Assembly (NCBI RefSeq): GCF_014256275.1
Contig: NZ_JACCFE010000002.1
Location: 5,932,001-5,996,000 of the forward strand
DNA length: 64,000 bases
DNA from: Rhodococcus sp. 4CII
Lineage (GTDB): Bacteria; Actinomycetota; Actinomycetes; Mycobacteriales; Mycobacteriaceae
Direction of reading: 5' to 3'
In this document: positions 26,277 to 34,949 of the stretch, one piece after another
Position numbering within the stretch: the first letter of the stretch is position 1
How the letters are laid out: every line of letters begins with the position of its first letter
The notes under the pieces: generated by a model
Database searches by the model: none
Told to the model about the DNA's origin: nothing
The model's input: only the letters and a program-made list of their open reading frames with translations
Made by a program: the position numbers and the translations under genes

Positions 26277-27140
26277 ATGACGCACGTGGTCGCGACTACC
26301 AACCTCAAGGGTGGGGTAGGGAAGACGACGACCACGGCTGCCCTCGGCGAGATGCTGTCCGGTGAGTTCGGGCAACGGGTAATGCTCATCGACCTCGATC
26401 CTCAGACCAACCTGACGATGATGATGATTGGGGAGAGTCGCTGGGGTGAGCTCGACTCACAGGGCCGCACCCTGGCGGCGTTGTTCGAGCACGCGATATC
26501 AGCTGCCGGCACCGTCTTCGAATTCGACGTATCGAGCATCATCCAGCGTTCCGTGTCGCCGTTACGCAAGGTCCGGACGGTCGACCTCCTGCCGTCTTCG
26601 CTGAAAATGATTGGTCTGCAGGAACGGATCGCTGGAGCAGCGTTCGCGTCGGGTGACTCGACGGATATCCTCCTGCGTGCTCTGAAGCCCGTCATCGATC
26701 AGTACGACTACGTGCTGATCGACTGCCCACCGAATCTCGAGACCATCACGCTCAACGGTCTACGTTGCGCAGATGCGTACATCATTCCCACCATTCCCGA
26801 TGTGATGTCGACGTACGGTATCGGTCCGGTGCAGGAACGGATCGCGCAATTCGGCGAGCGCTGGGGACGGCCGATCGTGGAACTGGGTGTAGTGATCACC
26901 AAGTACCGGAAGGCGTCGCCGGTCCATCGAAATACTGTCGATGATCTGAACCGGAGGAAGGACATCACGATGGTGTTCCCGTCCCTGATTCCGGAGGCGA
27001 ATCAGATTGCGGCGGCCGCGGAGTATGCGGACTTCGGCACTCTCCGACAGAAGTACGGATCGGACGGTCAGTTCACCGCACTGCGGGATCTGGCACAGGA
27101 TTTCATGGCTACGGCAAAGGTGAGGTTGGGATGGGCGTAG
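26277..27140 (+). CDS. ParA/MinD-family ATPase
   Basis: ATG 26277 with AGGAAGGG 6 nt upstream is preferred over TTG 26256; 287 aa. The deviant Walker A TNLKGGVGKTTTT is at residues 8-20, LIDLDPQTNLT is switch I, and YVLIDCPPNLETIT is Walker B. No ParB gene or parS-like repeats are visible, so a role in segregation is unlikely. ParA-like switches also position or assemble other complexes, and here the gene lies between a helicase and a sigma-fusion gene. It overlaps the next gene by 10 bp. Confidence 0.92.
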   Translation: MTHVVATTNLKGGVGKTTTTAALGEMLSGEFGQRVMLIDLDPQTNLTMMMIGESRWGELDSQGRTLAALFEHAISAAGTVFEFDVSSIIQRSVSPLRKVRTVDLLPSSLKMIGLQERIAGAAFASGDSTDILLRALKPVIDQYDYVLIDCPPNLETITLNGLRCADAYIIPTIPDVMSTYGIGPVQERIAQFGERWGRPIVELGVVITKYRKASPVHRNTVDDLNRRKDITMVFPSLIPEANQIAAAAEYADFGTLRQKYGSDGQFTALRDLAQDFMATAKVRLGWA

Positions 27141-27628
27141 GAGAGACACGCGGGAGAGACCTGACGGTCGACGAGCTGCGACTGCGGCGTGTCACCTCCG
27201 ATGCGGAGACTTCGTTGGTGACGCTTGGCAAGGCCAATCCTGACGTGGCGGTGGCACTGGCGCGGATGGTCCAGGCCATAGCGGATGAGGCAGCGCGTAC
27301 GCCTCGCTTTGCGAAGACGCTGGGTGAGGCACTCGCCGCCGGGGGTGGTGTCGCGGCGCCTGCCCCGCCCAAGCCTGCCGCCCCGCGTATCGCGACCGCG
27401 CGTTCGAAGGGTGTCCTCGATCCGTTCTCGGTGTTCGCGGTTTCCGGTGAAGCGGGCCTGCGCGCTCGATTGAAGACGCTGAACACGGAGCAGTTGAAGG
27501 ACATCATCACCGAACACTCGATGAACTACGACAAAGCCGCGATGCGTTGGAAGACACCTCCGCGCTTGATCGATCGGATCGTGGAGCGGGTGCAGGCCCG
27601 TGCCACCAAGGGCGAAGTACTGCGGTAA
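27131..27628 (+). CDS. Small protein with SAP-like C-terminal domain, ParA-coupled
   Basis: The 165-aa protein overlaps the ParA gene and abuts the next start (TAAATG). A helical N-terminus (EAARTPRFAKTLGEALAAG) is followed by an Ala/Pro linker and a basic C-terminal domain: LDPFSVF, LRARLKTLNTEQLKDIITEH, MRWKTPPRLIDRIVERVQAR. The latter looks like a SAP-type helix-extended-helix that could bind DNA or RNA. It resembles small hypothetical proteins of actinobacteria that I cannot name. It is probably the ParA partner in place of ParB; that is inference. Confidence 0.7.
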   Translation: MGVGETRGRDLTVDELRLRRVTSDAETSLVTLGKANPDVAVALARMVQAIADEAARTPRFAKTLGEALAAGGGVAAPAPPKPAAPRIATARSKGVLDPFSVFAVSGEAGLRARLKTLNTEQLKDIITEHSMNYDKAAMRWKTPPRLIDRIVERVQARATKGEVLR

Positions 27629-29194
27629 ATGACGGTGACAGTCGATCGATACGACGGCTTCGACGGACAGGTTCTTCTGCACGACGGGTACGTCTGGATA
27701 ACGCGGGAAGAGCTGGCGCCGTCTGTGGCGTTGTCGTTTGGTACCGAGCCGCGGCGATTGCCGATTTCGCAGATCGGTGAAGTACGGCTGACGCGCGGAA
27801 CGACTTCCGAGTTCGGCATCGTCCACGTCATCGAGCGGTGTATCGACCTCGAAGGGTCGTCGGAGGGGCAGTTCAATATTGGGCATCCCCACGCCGTGCG
27901 TTATTACGCCGGCTCGAACCACAAGTTCACGCAGCTGGCTCGAACGCTCGGGGCGCTCGGCGTCACCATCGTTGATCGGACGTCCTCTGTCGAGCCCGAG
28001 GCCGAAGGGTTTGATCGCGTCCCCGCGGAGCCTGCGTATTCTCCTCCGAAAGCGGAAGCGCCCAAGCTTGAGGAACATCCGCAACCACGGCTGCAGCAGA
28101 TGCGTCCTGCGGAGAACAAGTGCACACCGAAACTCAAGCGAGAGTTGGAACCGGCAGCTCCTCGTCCACAGGGGAGTGCCGCCGCCGGCGCGGGCACGAG
28201 TAAGCACGAACCACCAGTCGAATTCGACGAGAACGAGGTAGGCACAGAGGCGGCCATCGATGTCGGAGAGTATGAGACTGTCGATTCGATTCGGGCGTAT
28301 TTGAAGTCGATCCAGAAGCGCTCCCTACTGGTGTCGGGAGATGAATCCGAACTCGCACAGCGGATCGAGGCCGGGCTCTACGCGGCCTATCTGTTGGAGG
28401 AGGCCGAGGAAGCCGGCGAGAAGTTATCCGACCAGCGACACCGCGACTTGGAGCGGCTCCGTCGAGATGGGCAGCGCGCAAAGATGCGGTTCCTCGAGGC
28501 GAACTTGCGATTGGTCGTATCGATCGCTCGTCGTTACCAGGGCAGGGGGCTCGAACTTCTCGATCTCATTCAAGAAGGCAACCTCGGACTGTTCAGGGCC
28601 GTCGAGAAGTTCGACTACAAGACCGGATTCAAGTTCTCGACCTACGCGACGTGGTGGATTCGGCAGGCGATCACTCGCGCCCTAGCCGACCAGTCCCGGG
28701 TCATTCGGATTCCGGTGCACATGGTCGAGCAGATCGACCAGCTGAGCAAGGAGCGTGCGCGCCTGACGAGGGAGACCGGGCGGGAGCCGACGCCGAGCGA
28801 GCTCGCCACTGCGCTCGACACCACGACCGAACACATCGGTGATCTGGAAAAGTACGACCAACGCGTGCTGAGTCTCGATGTGCTCATCGACAACGCAGAA
28901 CACGACGGGCTCGACTTCGAGGACGACCTGGCCGTCGTTGCAGAAGAGGTCGCTGAGCGCAGACGATTCTATGAAGTGCTCGAATCGGTGCTCGCGCCGT
29001 CGTCGGAGCGGGACGCCCAGGTCATCCGGCTCCGGTACGGGCTGACAGGATTGGAACCGTACACCCTCGATGAGATCGGGAAGATCTACGGTGTTACGCG
29101 CGAACGAATCCGGCAGATCGAGTCCAAATCATTGAAAGCAATGAAAGAGGAGCCAGTCGCAAGCATTCTGCGACCCTTCTACGACTCAATGTGA
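27629..29194 (+). CDS. PH-like domain fused to a group 2-type sigma-70 factor
   Basis: The 521-aa protein has two parts. Residues 1-115 (RYDGFDGQVLLHDGYVWITRE onward) match the N-terminus of the protein at 17790, a DUF4429-like PH fold. After a Pro/Glu linker, residues about 213-521 are a full sigma-70 factor. Region 1.2 is IRAYLKSIQKRSLL...ELAQRIEAG; region 2 is LRLVVSIARRYQGRGLELLD through FSTYATWWIRQAI; region 3 follows; region 4 is LRYGLTGLEPYTLDEIG with VTRERIRQIESKSL. The recognition helices are like those of housekeeping sigma factors. The fusion suggests a membrane- or ligand-controlled sigma factor of the island. I know of no named homologue. Confidence 0.9.
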   Translation: MTVTVDRYDGFDGQVLLHDGYVWITREELAPSVALSFGTEPRRLPISQIGEVRLTRGTTSEFGIVHVIERCIDLEGSSEGQFNIGHPHAVRYYAGSNHKFTQLARTLGALGVTIVDRTSSVEPEAEGFDRVPAEPAYSPPKAEAPKLEEHPQPRLQQMRPAENKCTPKLKRELEPAAPRPQGSAAAGAGTSKHEPPVEFDENEVGTEAAIDVGEYETVDSIRAYLKSIQKRSLLVSGDESELAQRIEAGLYAAYLLEEAEEAGEKLSDQRHRDLERLRRDGQRAKMRFLEANLRLVVSIARRYQGRGLELLDLIQEGNLGLFRAVEKFDYKTGFKFSTYATWWIRQAITRALADQSRVIRIPVHMVEQIDQLSKERARLTRETGREPTPSELATALDTTTEHIGDLEKYDQRVLSLDVLIDNAEHDGLDFEDDLAVVAEEVAERRRFYEVLESVLAPSSERDAQVIRLRYGLTGLEPYTLDEIGKIYGVTRERIRQIESKSLKAMKEEPVASILRPFYDSM

Positions 29195-29231
29195 CTAGCG
29201 GGGAAAGGCTGAGTACGTGGAGGAACGGTTG

Positions 29232-30167
29232 ATGGCGGATATTTCTCAGGGTGTCAACGCCGCATCGGATTTTGACACACGTCTACGTAGCGAGGCGATG
29301 AGGTTTCTGGCCATCCGCACGAATGACGGTCTCGATTCGATCAGCAGACAGGAACTGCTCGACTTCACTGTCGATGGCGAGATGTTCCGCTTGATGGATC
29401 CCACACGCGGCATTCGCAAGCCACGCCAGCTCGCCTCCGCATTGTCGATCAGCACCACGTACCGTCGCGCTGGCGAAGAGCGACCGTACGAGGATACGGT
29501 GGGTGCGGACGGGCTCCTTCGCTACAAGTGGTCAGGCAAGGATCCCGAGAACATGGACAACCGGGGCCTTCGTGCGGCGATGGAGCTGAAGGTTCCGCTC
29601 ATCTGGTTCTATGGCGTGGGACCGAGCCGCTTTCAACCGATCTACCCCGTATTCATTGTCGCTGAGGAAGCTGAGCAGCATCAATTCGTTGTCGCAACGG
29701 AAGTCGCACGTGATTTGCACCGGACGGACTCGCCTGTGGAGGAGCACCTCCGCCGATACATCGTGGCGGAGACCAAGCGGCGATTGCATCAGCCCGTCTT
29801 CCGGTCCACGGTGATGCGCGCGTATGAGACCCGGTGCGCGGTGTGTGCGCTGGGGCACAGTCAACTTCTAGACGCGGCGCACATCGTTCCGGACTCTGAC
29901 GAAGGGGGCATCGCTTCCGTTCGAAATGGGCTCGCGATGTGCAAGATTCACCATGCGGCATTCGATGCGCACATTTTGGGTATTCGACCGGACCTTGTGG
30001 TGGAAATTCGACAGGACCTGCTCATCGAGATTGACGGACCGATGCTCGAATACGGATTGAAGGAACGACATGGTCAGAAGCTCATGGTGATTCCATCTGT
30101 GCGGGCTGAGCGGCCAGATCGAGAACTGCTCGAGGCGAGCTACGACAAGTTCCGATCAGCGGGGTGA
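29232..30167 (+). CDS. HNH endonuclease with possible SRA-like reader domain
   Basis: ATG 29232 has GGAGGAA seven bases upstream and is preferred to GTG 29217; 311 aa. The C-terminal HNH domain (about 205-255) is complete: RCAVCALGHSQLLDAAHIVP, then SVRNGLAMCKIHHAAFDA. The N-terminal domain has GIRKPRQLASALSIST, PYEDTVGADGLLRYKWSG and NRGLRAAMELKVPLIWFYGV, which recalls the SRA/YDG-type modified-base readers of ScoMcrA-like type IV enzymes. The reader call is tentative. It is the last gene of the cluster, 37 bp after the sigma-fusion gene, and probably a modification-dependent nuclease. Confidence 0.82.
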   Translation: MADISQGVNAASDFDTRLRSEAMRFLAIRTNDGLDSISRQELLDFTVDGEMFRLMDPTRGIRKPRQLASALSISTTYRRAGEERPYEDTVGADGLLRYKWSGKDPENMDNRGLRAAMELKVPLIWFYGVGPSRFQPIYPVFIVAEEAEQHQFVVATEVARDLHRTDSPVEEHLRRYIVAETKRRLHQPVFRSTVMRAYETRCAVCALGHSQLLDAAHIVPDSDEGGIASVRNGLAMCKIHHAAFDAHILGIRPDLVVEIRQDLLIEIDGPMLEYGLKERHGQKLMVIPSVRAERPDRELLEASYDKFRSAG

Positions 30168-30702
30168 CGGGTACGAATGGGCGCAAATTCTTTTGGATGC
30201 AGCGAGCCGATAGAACTAACGCGTTTCGGTGCAATGGTCTAATGACTGCCTGCTGTCGCCAGTGCGCCCCGCTGCGGGGCGAGATGACTTTCGATTTCGG
30301 TGTCTCAGTGTCGCGTTGCTCGACCTCAGTACCGATGGCGGGATGTTTGCCCTCGGTCGTCGCGCATCGTCACCACCAGCCGCGATGCTCTCGTTGCCGG
30401 ACGAATTCGTCCTCCCGCTCTCCCCGTTGCCCACGGTCAACGGAACGGAGTCGCCCACCCCGGCGCGCGGGACGGGCCGGTATCAAGGAAGTTGATCATT
30501 CGCCCACGAATCCCGGAAGCGGATTCCGGCGAGTCTGAAGCTCGCCGTCCACCCGATCGAATTGCAGGTTCACACCTCTTCATCGCTGTAGTCTGACGTG
30601 TCAAAGCGATTGTCGCCATATGTAACTCGTTGATATTTCAGACGGTGGGTGAATCCTGAAGTTGCGGGGGTGCGCGCAACCCGAGAATCGCATGCCAGCT
30701 TG
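30168..30702. other. Gene-free stretch after the HNH gene
   Basis: About 535 bp without a convincing gene on either strand. Short open frames exist but have no ribosome sites or family sequence. It lies between convergent genes; no strong hairpin is evident. It may hold decayed sequence from the island. Confidence 0.4.
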
Positions 30703-32196
30703 TCAGTACCACTCGGCCACTCCGCCGTGACGGGAGCACGTTCCGCTTCTACTCTCGCTGTAAGAATATGTGCCGTCATTGCAACGTGCGCTTGCGCCGC
30801 TCGGCGATGAGCCGGGTACGGGGATGCAATTGCCGGCGGAGTTCTCGTAGTAGCCCTCGCCGCAGCCGTACCCTCCCCAAGGTTCGGGATCCGGGGCAGG
30901 TGCAGGTGCAGGAGCCGGTGCCGGCGAGGGCGGAGGTGGTGGGGGTACGACTGGAGCCGGTGCGGGCGCCGGAGCGGCCGGTGGTGGTGGGGGTACGACT
31001 GGAACTGTTGTCGGCGAGGCGCGAGTTAGTTCCTGTTGAACTGGTGGAACGGTAGGGGGTGGCGGAGACGGCGAAACGGTTGTGGTCGGCACGGCTACCG
31101 GGCTTGGATGTGGTGGTAGGGTCGCGCCGCACTCACCCAAGACCCGCGCGATCGCGTCGTGCTCACCTTGCGAGACCCACAGCCGATAGAGCGACTTGAC
31201 GTCCACCTGCTGGGCCACGTAGGTGCAGCGATACGACGAGTTGGACGGCAACCACGCAGAGGCGTCGCGCCCGGCCTTCTGCTCGAATGTAGTGGAACCT
31301 ACCGCCTGCAGGTTGCGCGGATCGTTTGCTAGCGCGCGCATCGTTTGCTCGTCGACCTGCTGCGCTCCCTTCTGCCACGCATCCGCAAGAGCGACGACAC
31401 GGTCGACTTGCACGCTGCCCGATACGTCCGCGTCGCTTACGAAGGTAAGGGTTCTGTTCGAATAGGGATCCTCCAGTTTCCCCGAACGTACTGAGCATCC
31501 TCCAGAACCCGACACGAGGACGACCTCGGTGAGGTCCCGTCGCAGAATGTCATCGCGAGTGTCGCATCCATTTCTTCCGCTCTCGACGTCAACGTCGTCG
31601 GACCACGTCGACAGCCTGGCATCATCAAAGCCAACCATCGGCGCTGGCTGCTCGATGGCTAAGGCGTCGAGCTTCGCGAGTGCAGCGTTGGCTGCCACCG
31701 AACCATCGACTTGTTTGACTTTGGACGCGACGGCGAGGGGCCGCTCGGCGGTCGTGGTCGGTGCAGATGGAGCAGTCGCGGTCGTTGTGCCAGGGAAGGT
31801 CGAGCTTGCGATCTCAGCCGTCTGCTCGCTTTCGTGCATCTCGGGGTGAATCGCCGAATCAAGAGCAGTCGAGGCTATGAACAACGTTGCCACCGCCGCG
31901 CCCCAGAGAACTCTCCGCTTGACGGGTGACTTGCCCGGATTCTGTTGCCTCCATGCGCGAACGCGTGATGGGCGAATGGTGGCGAAGTACAACGCGCCAG
32001 TGGAGATCAGTAGCCCGAATACGTAGAACGCAATACTGACCACGCCGTCCATCGCAGCGCCGATGAGAGAGAGGAGGAAAACGACTCCAATCAGTCCCAC
32101 AACTACTCGAACCGCTGCCGACAGTGTGCGACGGAACCCTGCGCGGCCGTTCTCGTGAGCGGGTGAGCTGGGTGTGGGACCGTGAGGGTCGTACAT
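30703..32196 (-). CDS. Membrane protein with degenerate DUF1524 nuclease domain and DUF3761 tail
   Basis: ATG 32196 (GGAGA upstream) is chosen over earlier in-frame starts; 497 aa. Three membrane helices occupy about 20-125. A DUF1524-type domain follows (about 200-370) with NGCDTRDDILRRDL, VDRVVALADAWQKGAQ, ANDPRNLQAVG and WLPSNSSYRC. The family reads VDHVVAL and TNQQK; here the catalytic His is Arg (VDRVV) and the Asn is Phe (TTFEQK), so catalysis is probably lost. A long Pro/Ala linker leads to a DUF3761 tail, CNDGTYSYS...GTCSRHGGVAEWY. The extracytoplasmic domain may bind nucleic acid without cutting. Confidence 0.82.
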   Translation of the reverse strand: MYDPHGPTPSSPAHENGRAGFRRTLSAAVRVVVGLIGVVFLLSLIGAAMDGVVSIAFYVFGLLISTGALYFATIRPSRVRAWRQQNPGKSPVKRRVLWGAAVATLFIASTALDSAIHPEMHESEQTAEIASSTFPGTTTATAPSAPTTTAERPLAVASKVKQVDGSVAANAALAKLDALAIEQPAPMVGFDDARLSTWSDDVDVESGRNGCDTRDDILRRDLTEVVLVSGSGGCSVRSGKLEDPYSNRTLTFVSDADVSGSVQVDRVVALADAWQKGAQQVDEQTMRALANDPRNLQAVGSTTFEQKAGRDASAWLPSNSSYRCTYVAQQVDVKSLYRLWVSQGEHDAIARVLGECGATLPPHPSPVAVPTTTVSPSPPPPTVPPVQQELTRASPTTVPVVPPPPPAAPAPAPAPVVPPPPPPSPAPAPAPAPAPDPEPWGGYGCGEGYYENSAGNCIPVPGSSPSGASARCNDGTYSYSESRSGTCSRHGGVAEWY

Positions 32197-32471
32197 GGTA
32201 TCTCCGGGCATTGCTAGCAGTGACGCGCAAGCGTTGTCCCTGGTTATCGCACCTTTGGGTAGATCTGTTACGCGCGGGATGCGTCGCATCAACTTCTTCG
32301 CGTCACTGCGTGAGCGCAGCCGCGGGGCGGTCGGGGGCCTGAGAGACGCCCGGGTCGATCGCTGGTTTCATCACAACGCAGGTCCTCGTACGCTGGCTCC
32401 AGGTATCGCCGCCGTTTAACAGAGCAACGTGTGCGCGCGTGTGTGGTGCACTGCGCAGCAATGGCTACTGT

Positions 32472-33110
32472 CTAATTTTCGCCCTGCTGCGAACGGCATT
32501 CTTCTTCGGTTGCTCCAGAATTCAGGCATTCGAACCATTTGCCTTGTATGTCACCGGAGGTGGGGGGTTCGCCGCACATTTCGCCACAGCGTTGATAGTT
32601 CGGGACCGGTGAGCCGTCAGGCCAGACGCATCCACTCTCGTTGCAGGTGTAACCCCGGCCGGAGGTCGTCCCGGGGTCCGGCTGCTGCTCGGCCTTTTGG
32701 GTGAAGTAGTAGTCGTTGCATTCCTCGGTGTACATCAGGGTGCCGTCTGACATGTGGGTAGTGCCCGGCTCGTAGTTCTCGCTGATGTCGGCACACGCCA
32801 CGACAGTGGCGCAGATACTTGTTCCGCTCGACATGGGGGCGCCGAACTGATTTGTCGGCGCGGGCATCGGTTGACTACAGTCAACCGTTTCCGTGGGGGT
32901 GGCCTGTGGCTGATCCTCTGCGCTCGGTGGAGGTTCTGGGCTCGCTGCCGGAGGGACGGTCGTTTCCGTCCTGGCCGGCGGCGTGCTGACGATCGTTGCC
33001 GTGTCGACGTTTCCAGAGTGCGAGCTACATGCACCAAGTAGCAAGAAGGATGCAAAGAGCACTGCGCAAGGACGGCGGCGTTCTGCACCCCTCGAAACAG
33101 CTGTACGCAT
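32472..33110 (-). CDS. Putative lipoprotein, cysteine-rich
   Basis: ATG 33110 (GGGAG, 5 nt) gives 212 aa; the open frame extends 21 codons further upstream. The N-terminus is a lipoprotein signal: MRTAVSRGAERRR, hydrophobic CAVLFASFLLLGAC, with lipobox LLGAC. A Thr/Pro/Glu linker leads to a Cys-rich domain (SICATVVACADISENY, NESGCVWPDGSPVPNYQRCG, FECLNSGATEEEC). It is of unknown family. The domain resembles secreted proteins found near DUF1524-DUF3761 genes, and it follows that gene's promoter side by 275 bp on the same strand. Confidence 0.7.
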   Translation of the reverse strand: MRTAVSRGAERRRPCAVLFASFLLLGACSSHSGNVDTATIVSTPPARTETTVPPAASPEPPPSAEDQPQATPTETVDCSQPMPAPTNQFGAPMSSGTSICATVVACADISENYEPGTTHMSDGTLMYTEECNDYYFTQKAEQQPDPGTTSGRGYTCNESGCVWPDGSPVPNYQRCGEMCGEPPTSGDIQGKWFECLNSGATEEECRSQQGEN

Positions 33111-33490
33111 CGCATCTCCCAAAACAAGTTCGACCGGATGAACACTAATTGACGGTACGTGGGAGGGCGCCATCTGGTGGTAGGTCTAGGCGTCTGATAT
33201 CGCCTCGCAACGTTTACGTCAATCGCTACTCGCCTGGCTGGGTGGCGCCAGCGCGATGCCTCGTGAGACTTGGACTCCAGCCTGTCGACGATTTCTCGAT
33301 CGTCACAGATGTGCCGCCCCGAAATCCCCCCGAACATGTCAGACCCAGGATCGGTCGAAAACGCCTCGAGCACAGAAATTTTTAGCGATCAATGCGTTGG
33401 GGCCGCGAGCGCCGTCGGTGCGAATTGATTGTGCGGATTCCGGTAGGACTAACAAGCCTTGAGTTGACGCCGACAGGCGGGTAAACCGCC
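33111..33490. other. Gene-free stretch at the right edge of the island
   Basis: About 380 bp with no convincing gene. Composition is less GC-rich than the core sequence to the right. No integrase, tRNA or repeat that would define an attachment site was seen. Confidence 0.4.
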
Positions 33491-33526
33491 CCGCGGTGAC
33501 TGGACAATTCAGCCCAGTCACCGCGG
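33491..33526. terminator. Hairpin terminator at right island edge
   Basis: Thirteen-base arms 33491-33503 and 33514-33526 (CCGCGGTGACTGG and its complement) pair perfectly around a 10-nt loop. It lies just 3' of the HugZ-like gene on the minus strand. Confidence 0.8.
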
Positions 33527-33532
33527 TGTGGC

Positions 33533-34342
33533 TCACCGCCCGGTCAACGCCCTAGCCTTCTCAGTCAAATCGACTGTTGCCGAACGCAACTGGTCGGCCG
33601 AGTCGAGGGGCTCCGCGTACCCGACGCGGGTCACGGCCACGCCGCGGGGTGTGGTGACGCGCAGATCCAGACCGTAGCGGTCGGCGCCTTCGCACACGGC
33701 GGTGGTTGCGTCCGGGAAGCCGCCGAGCGCCTGGGCCATCGCGCGGAGGGCATCGGCGTGGTCGGCGTTGAGGTGCTCGATCGCCCGGCCGGCGTGCGGG
33801 GTGACGGGGTCTGCTTCGGCGGCGGCATAGGACTCTTCGGTCGCCGAGTCCATCCGCCCGTAGCCGCCGACCCACCGCACGCGCTGCACCCGCAGCACCC
33901 ACAGCGAGAAATCACTGAAGTCGATGTAGACGTGCGCCGCCGGGATGGCCGCCAGGTGCGCCTCGCGGGCGGCGGCGAGTTCGTCGCCTTCCGGGCGGTA
34001 GACGTACCCGGCGAGGGTGATGCGGGTGCTGGCCAGCGGATCGGACGGCGGGTTCGGCGCGACGATCGCGATGCTGGCGCGGGGGTCGTGCGCGAGGTTG
34101 CGGCCGTGCTCGGCCATCTGCGACACACACAGCACGGGGGAGCCGTCGAGCAGACCGTAGGTGATGAACGACGCCCATGGGTCGCCCTCGCTGGTCAGGC
34201 TCGCGAGCGTGCCTACGTTCGTCGTGGCCGCGACCGTCCGGGCCTCCTCGGCGGCGGACGGGCGGGCGGGGTTGGCGACCTCCTCCAACGGCGGCGGGAC
34301 GGTCGGGGCGTCACCGGGATCTCCGTGATCTAAATTCGTCAT
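33533..34342 (-). CDS. HugZ-like FMN/heme-binding protein (PNPOx fold plus DUF2470)
   Basis: ATG 34342 gives 269 aa. The pyridoxamine-phosphate-oxidase-like split barrel (ARTVAATTNVGTLASLT, DPWASFITYGLLDGSPVLCV, HGRNLAHDPRASIAIV) is followed by DUF2470 at the C-terminus, which includes EHLNADHADALRAMAQALGG (about 188-207). This is the arrangement of HugZ/HutZ-type heme-degrading or heme-binding proteins and plant GluBP. Enzyme activity is not proven by the sequence. It stands divergent from the NfeD/slipin pair. Confidence 0.87.
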   Translation of the reverse strand: MTNLDHGDPGDAPTVPPPLEEVANPARPSAAEEARTVAATTNVGTLASLTSEGDPWASFITYGLLDGSPVLCVSQMAEHGRNLAHDPRASIAIVAPNPPSDPLASTRITLAGYVYRPEGDELAAAREAHLAAIPAAHVYIDFSDFSLWVLRVQRVRWVGGYGRMDSATEESYAAAEADPVTPHAGRAIEHLNADHADALRAMAQALGGFPDATTAVCEGADRYGLDLRVTTPRGVAVTRVGYAEPLDSADQLRSATVDLTEKARALTGR

Positions 34343-34481
34343 TCGCGCAACGGTACGCCGCCGCAAATTGCCGGTGGCATTGCCGTCGACCTGCGCTTAC
34401 CGTTGAACTGAGGGCTCGATCGCCGAGTGGCTATGCGAGTGCGACCGGGTCCTCGCGAAGCGTGATCGTGGGTGATGCGAG

Positions 34482-34949
34482 ATGACCGCGTTGGGCGTAC
34501 TGGCGCTGGTGCTGGGTGTGTTGTTGATGGTCGTCGAGGCACACGCACCGACTGCGGGTGTGCTCGGCGGGCTCGGGGCACTGTTCGTCGGCGCCGGGGT
34601 GTGGCTGCTGTTCACGTCCAGCGACACCGCCCAGATGATCGCCATCCCGGCCGCCGCGGGAGTGGCGGTGGTCGGTGTCGGCCTCGCCGTGGTCGGTGGC
34701 CGGAAGGCACTGGCCGCCGGACACGCGCCCGTGCGCACCGGAATGCAATCCCTCATCGGATCCGACGCCACCGTCCGCAACTGGAAAGGCCGGCAGGGTC
34801 AGGTCGAGGCCGCCGGAAGCCTGTGGAGGGCGCAAACCCTGTTCGGAGACGACGAGACGCCGACCGCGGGCGACTCCGTCATCGTCGAGCAGATCCGCGG
34901 ACTCACCCTCACCGTGCGCCGCCGCGAACCATGGGAGCTGCCGTTATGA
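34482..34949 (+). CDS. NfeD-family membrane protein
   Basis: The 155-aa protein has two or three N-terminal membrane helices (MTALGVLALVLGVLLMVVEA, GVLGGLGALFVGAGVWLLF, IAIPAAAGVAVVGVGLAVVG) and a C-terminal OB-fold domain (GMQSLIGSDATVRNWKG, GDSVIVEQIRGLTLTV). This is the short NfeD form without the ClpP-type protease domain. It overlaps the slipin gene as ATGA; NfeD and slipin/stomatin proteins form a well-known membrane pair thought to organise lipid microdomains. Confidence 0.93.
   Translation: MTALGVLALVLGVLLMVVEAHAPTAGVLGGLGALFVGAGVWLLFTSSDTAQMIAIPAAAGVAVVGVGLAVVGGRKALAAGHAPVRTGMQSLIGSDATVRNWKGRQGQVEAAGSLWRAQTLFGDDETPTAGDSVIVEQIRGLTLTVRRREPWELPL

Noticed and set aside
26277..27140. Plasmid partition locus
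   Set aside because: ParA alone is present; there is no ParB, parS-like repeat or replication gene nearby.
12597..33490. Prophage or integrative element boundaries around the island
   Set aside because: No integrase, tRNA or direct repeat was seen at either edge, so I call it an accessory region and not a defined mobile element.
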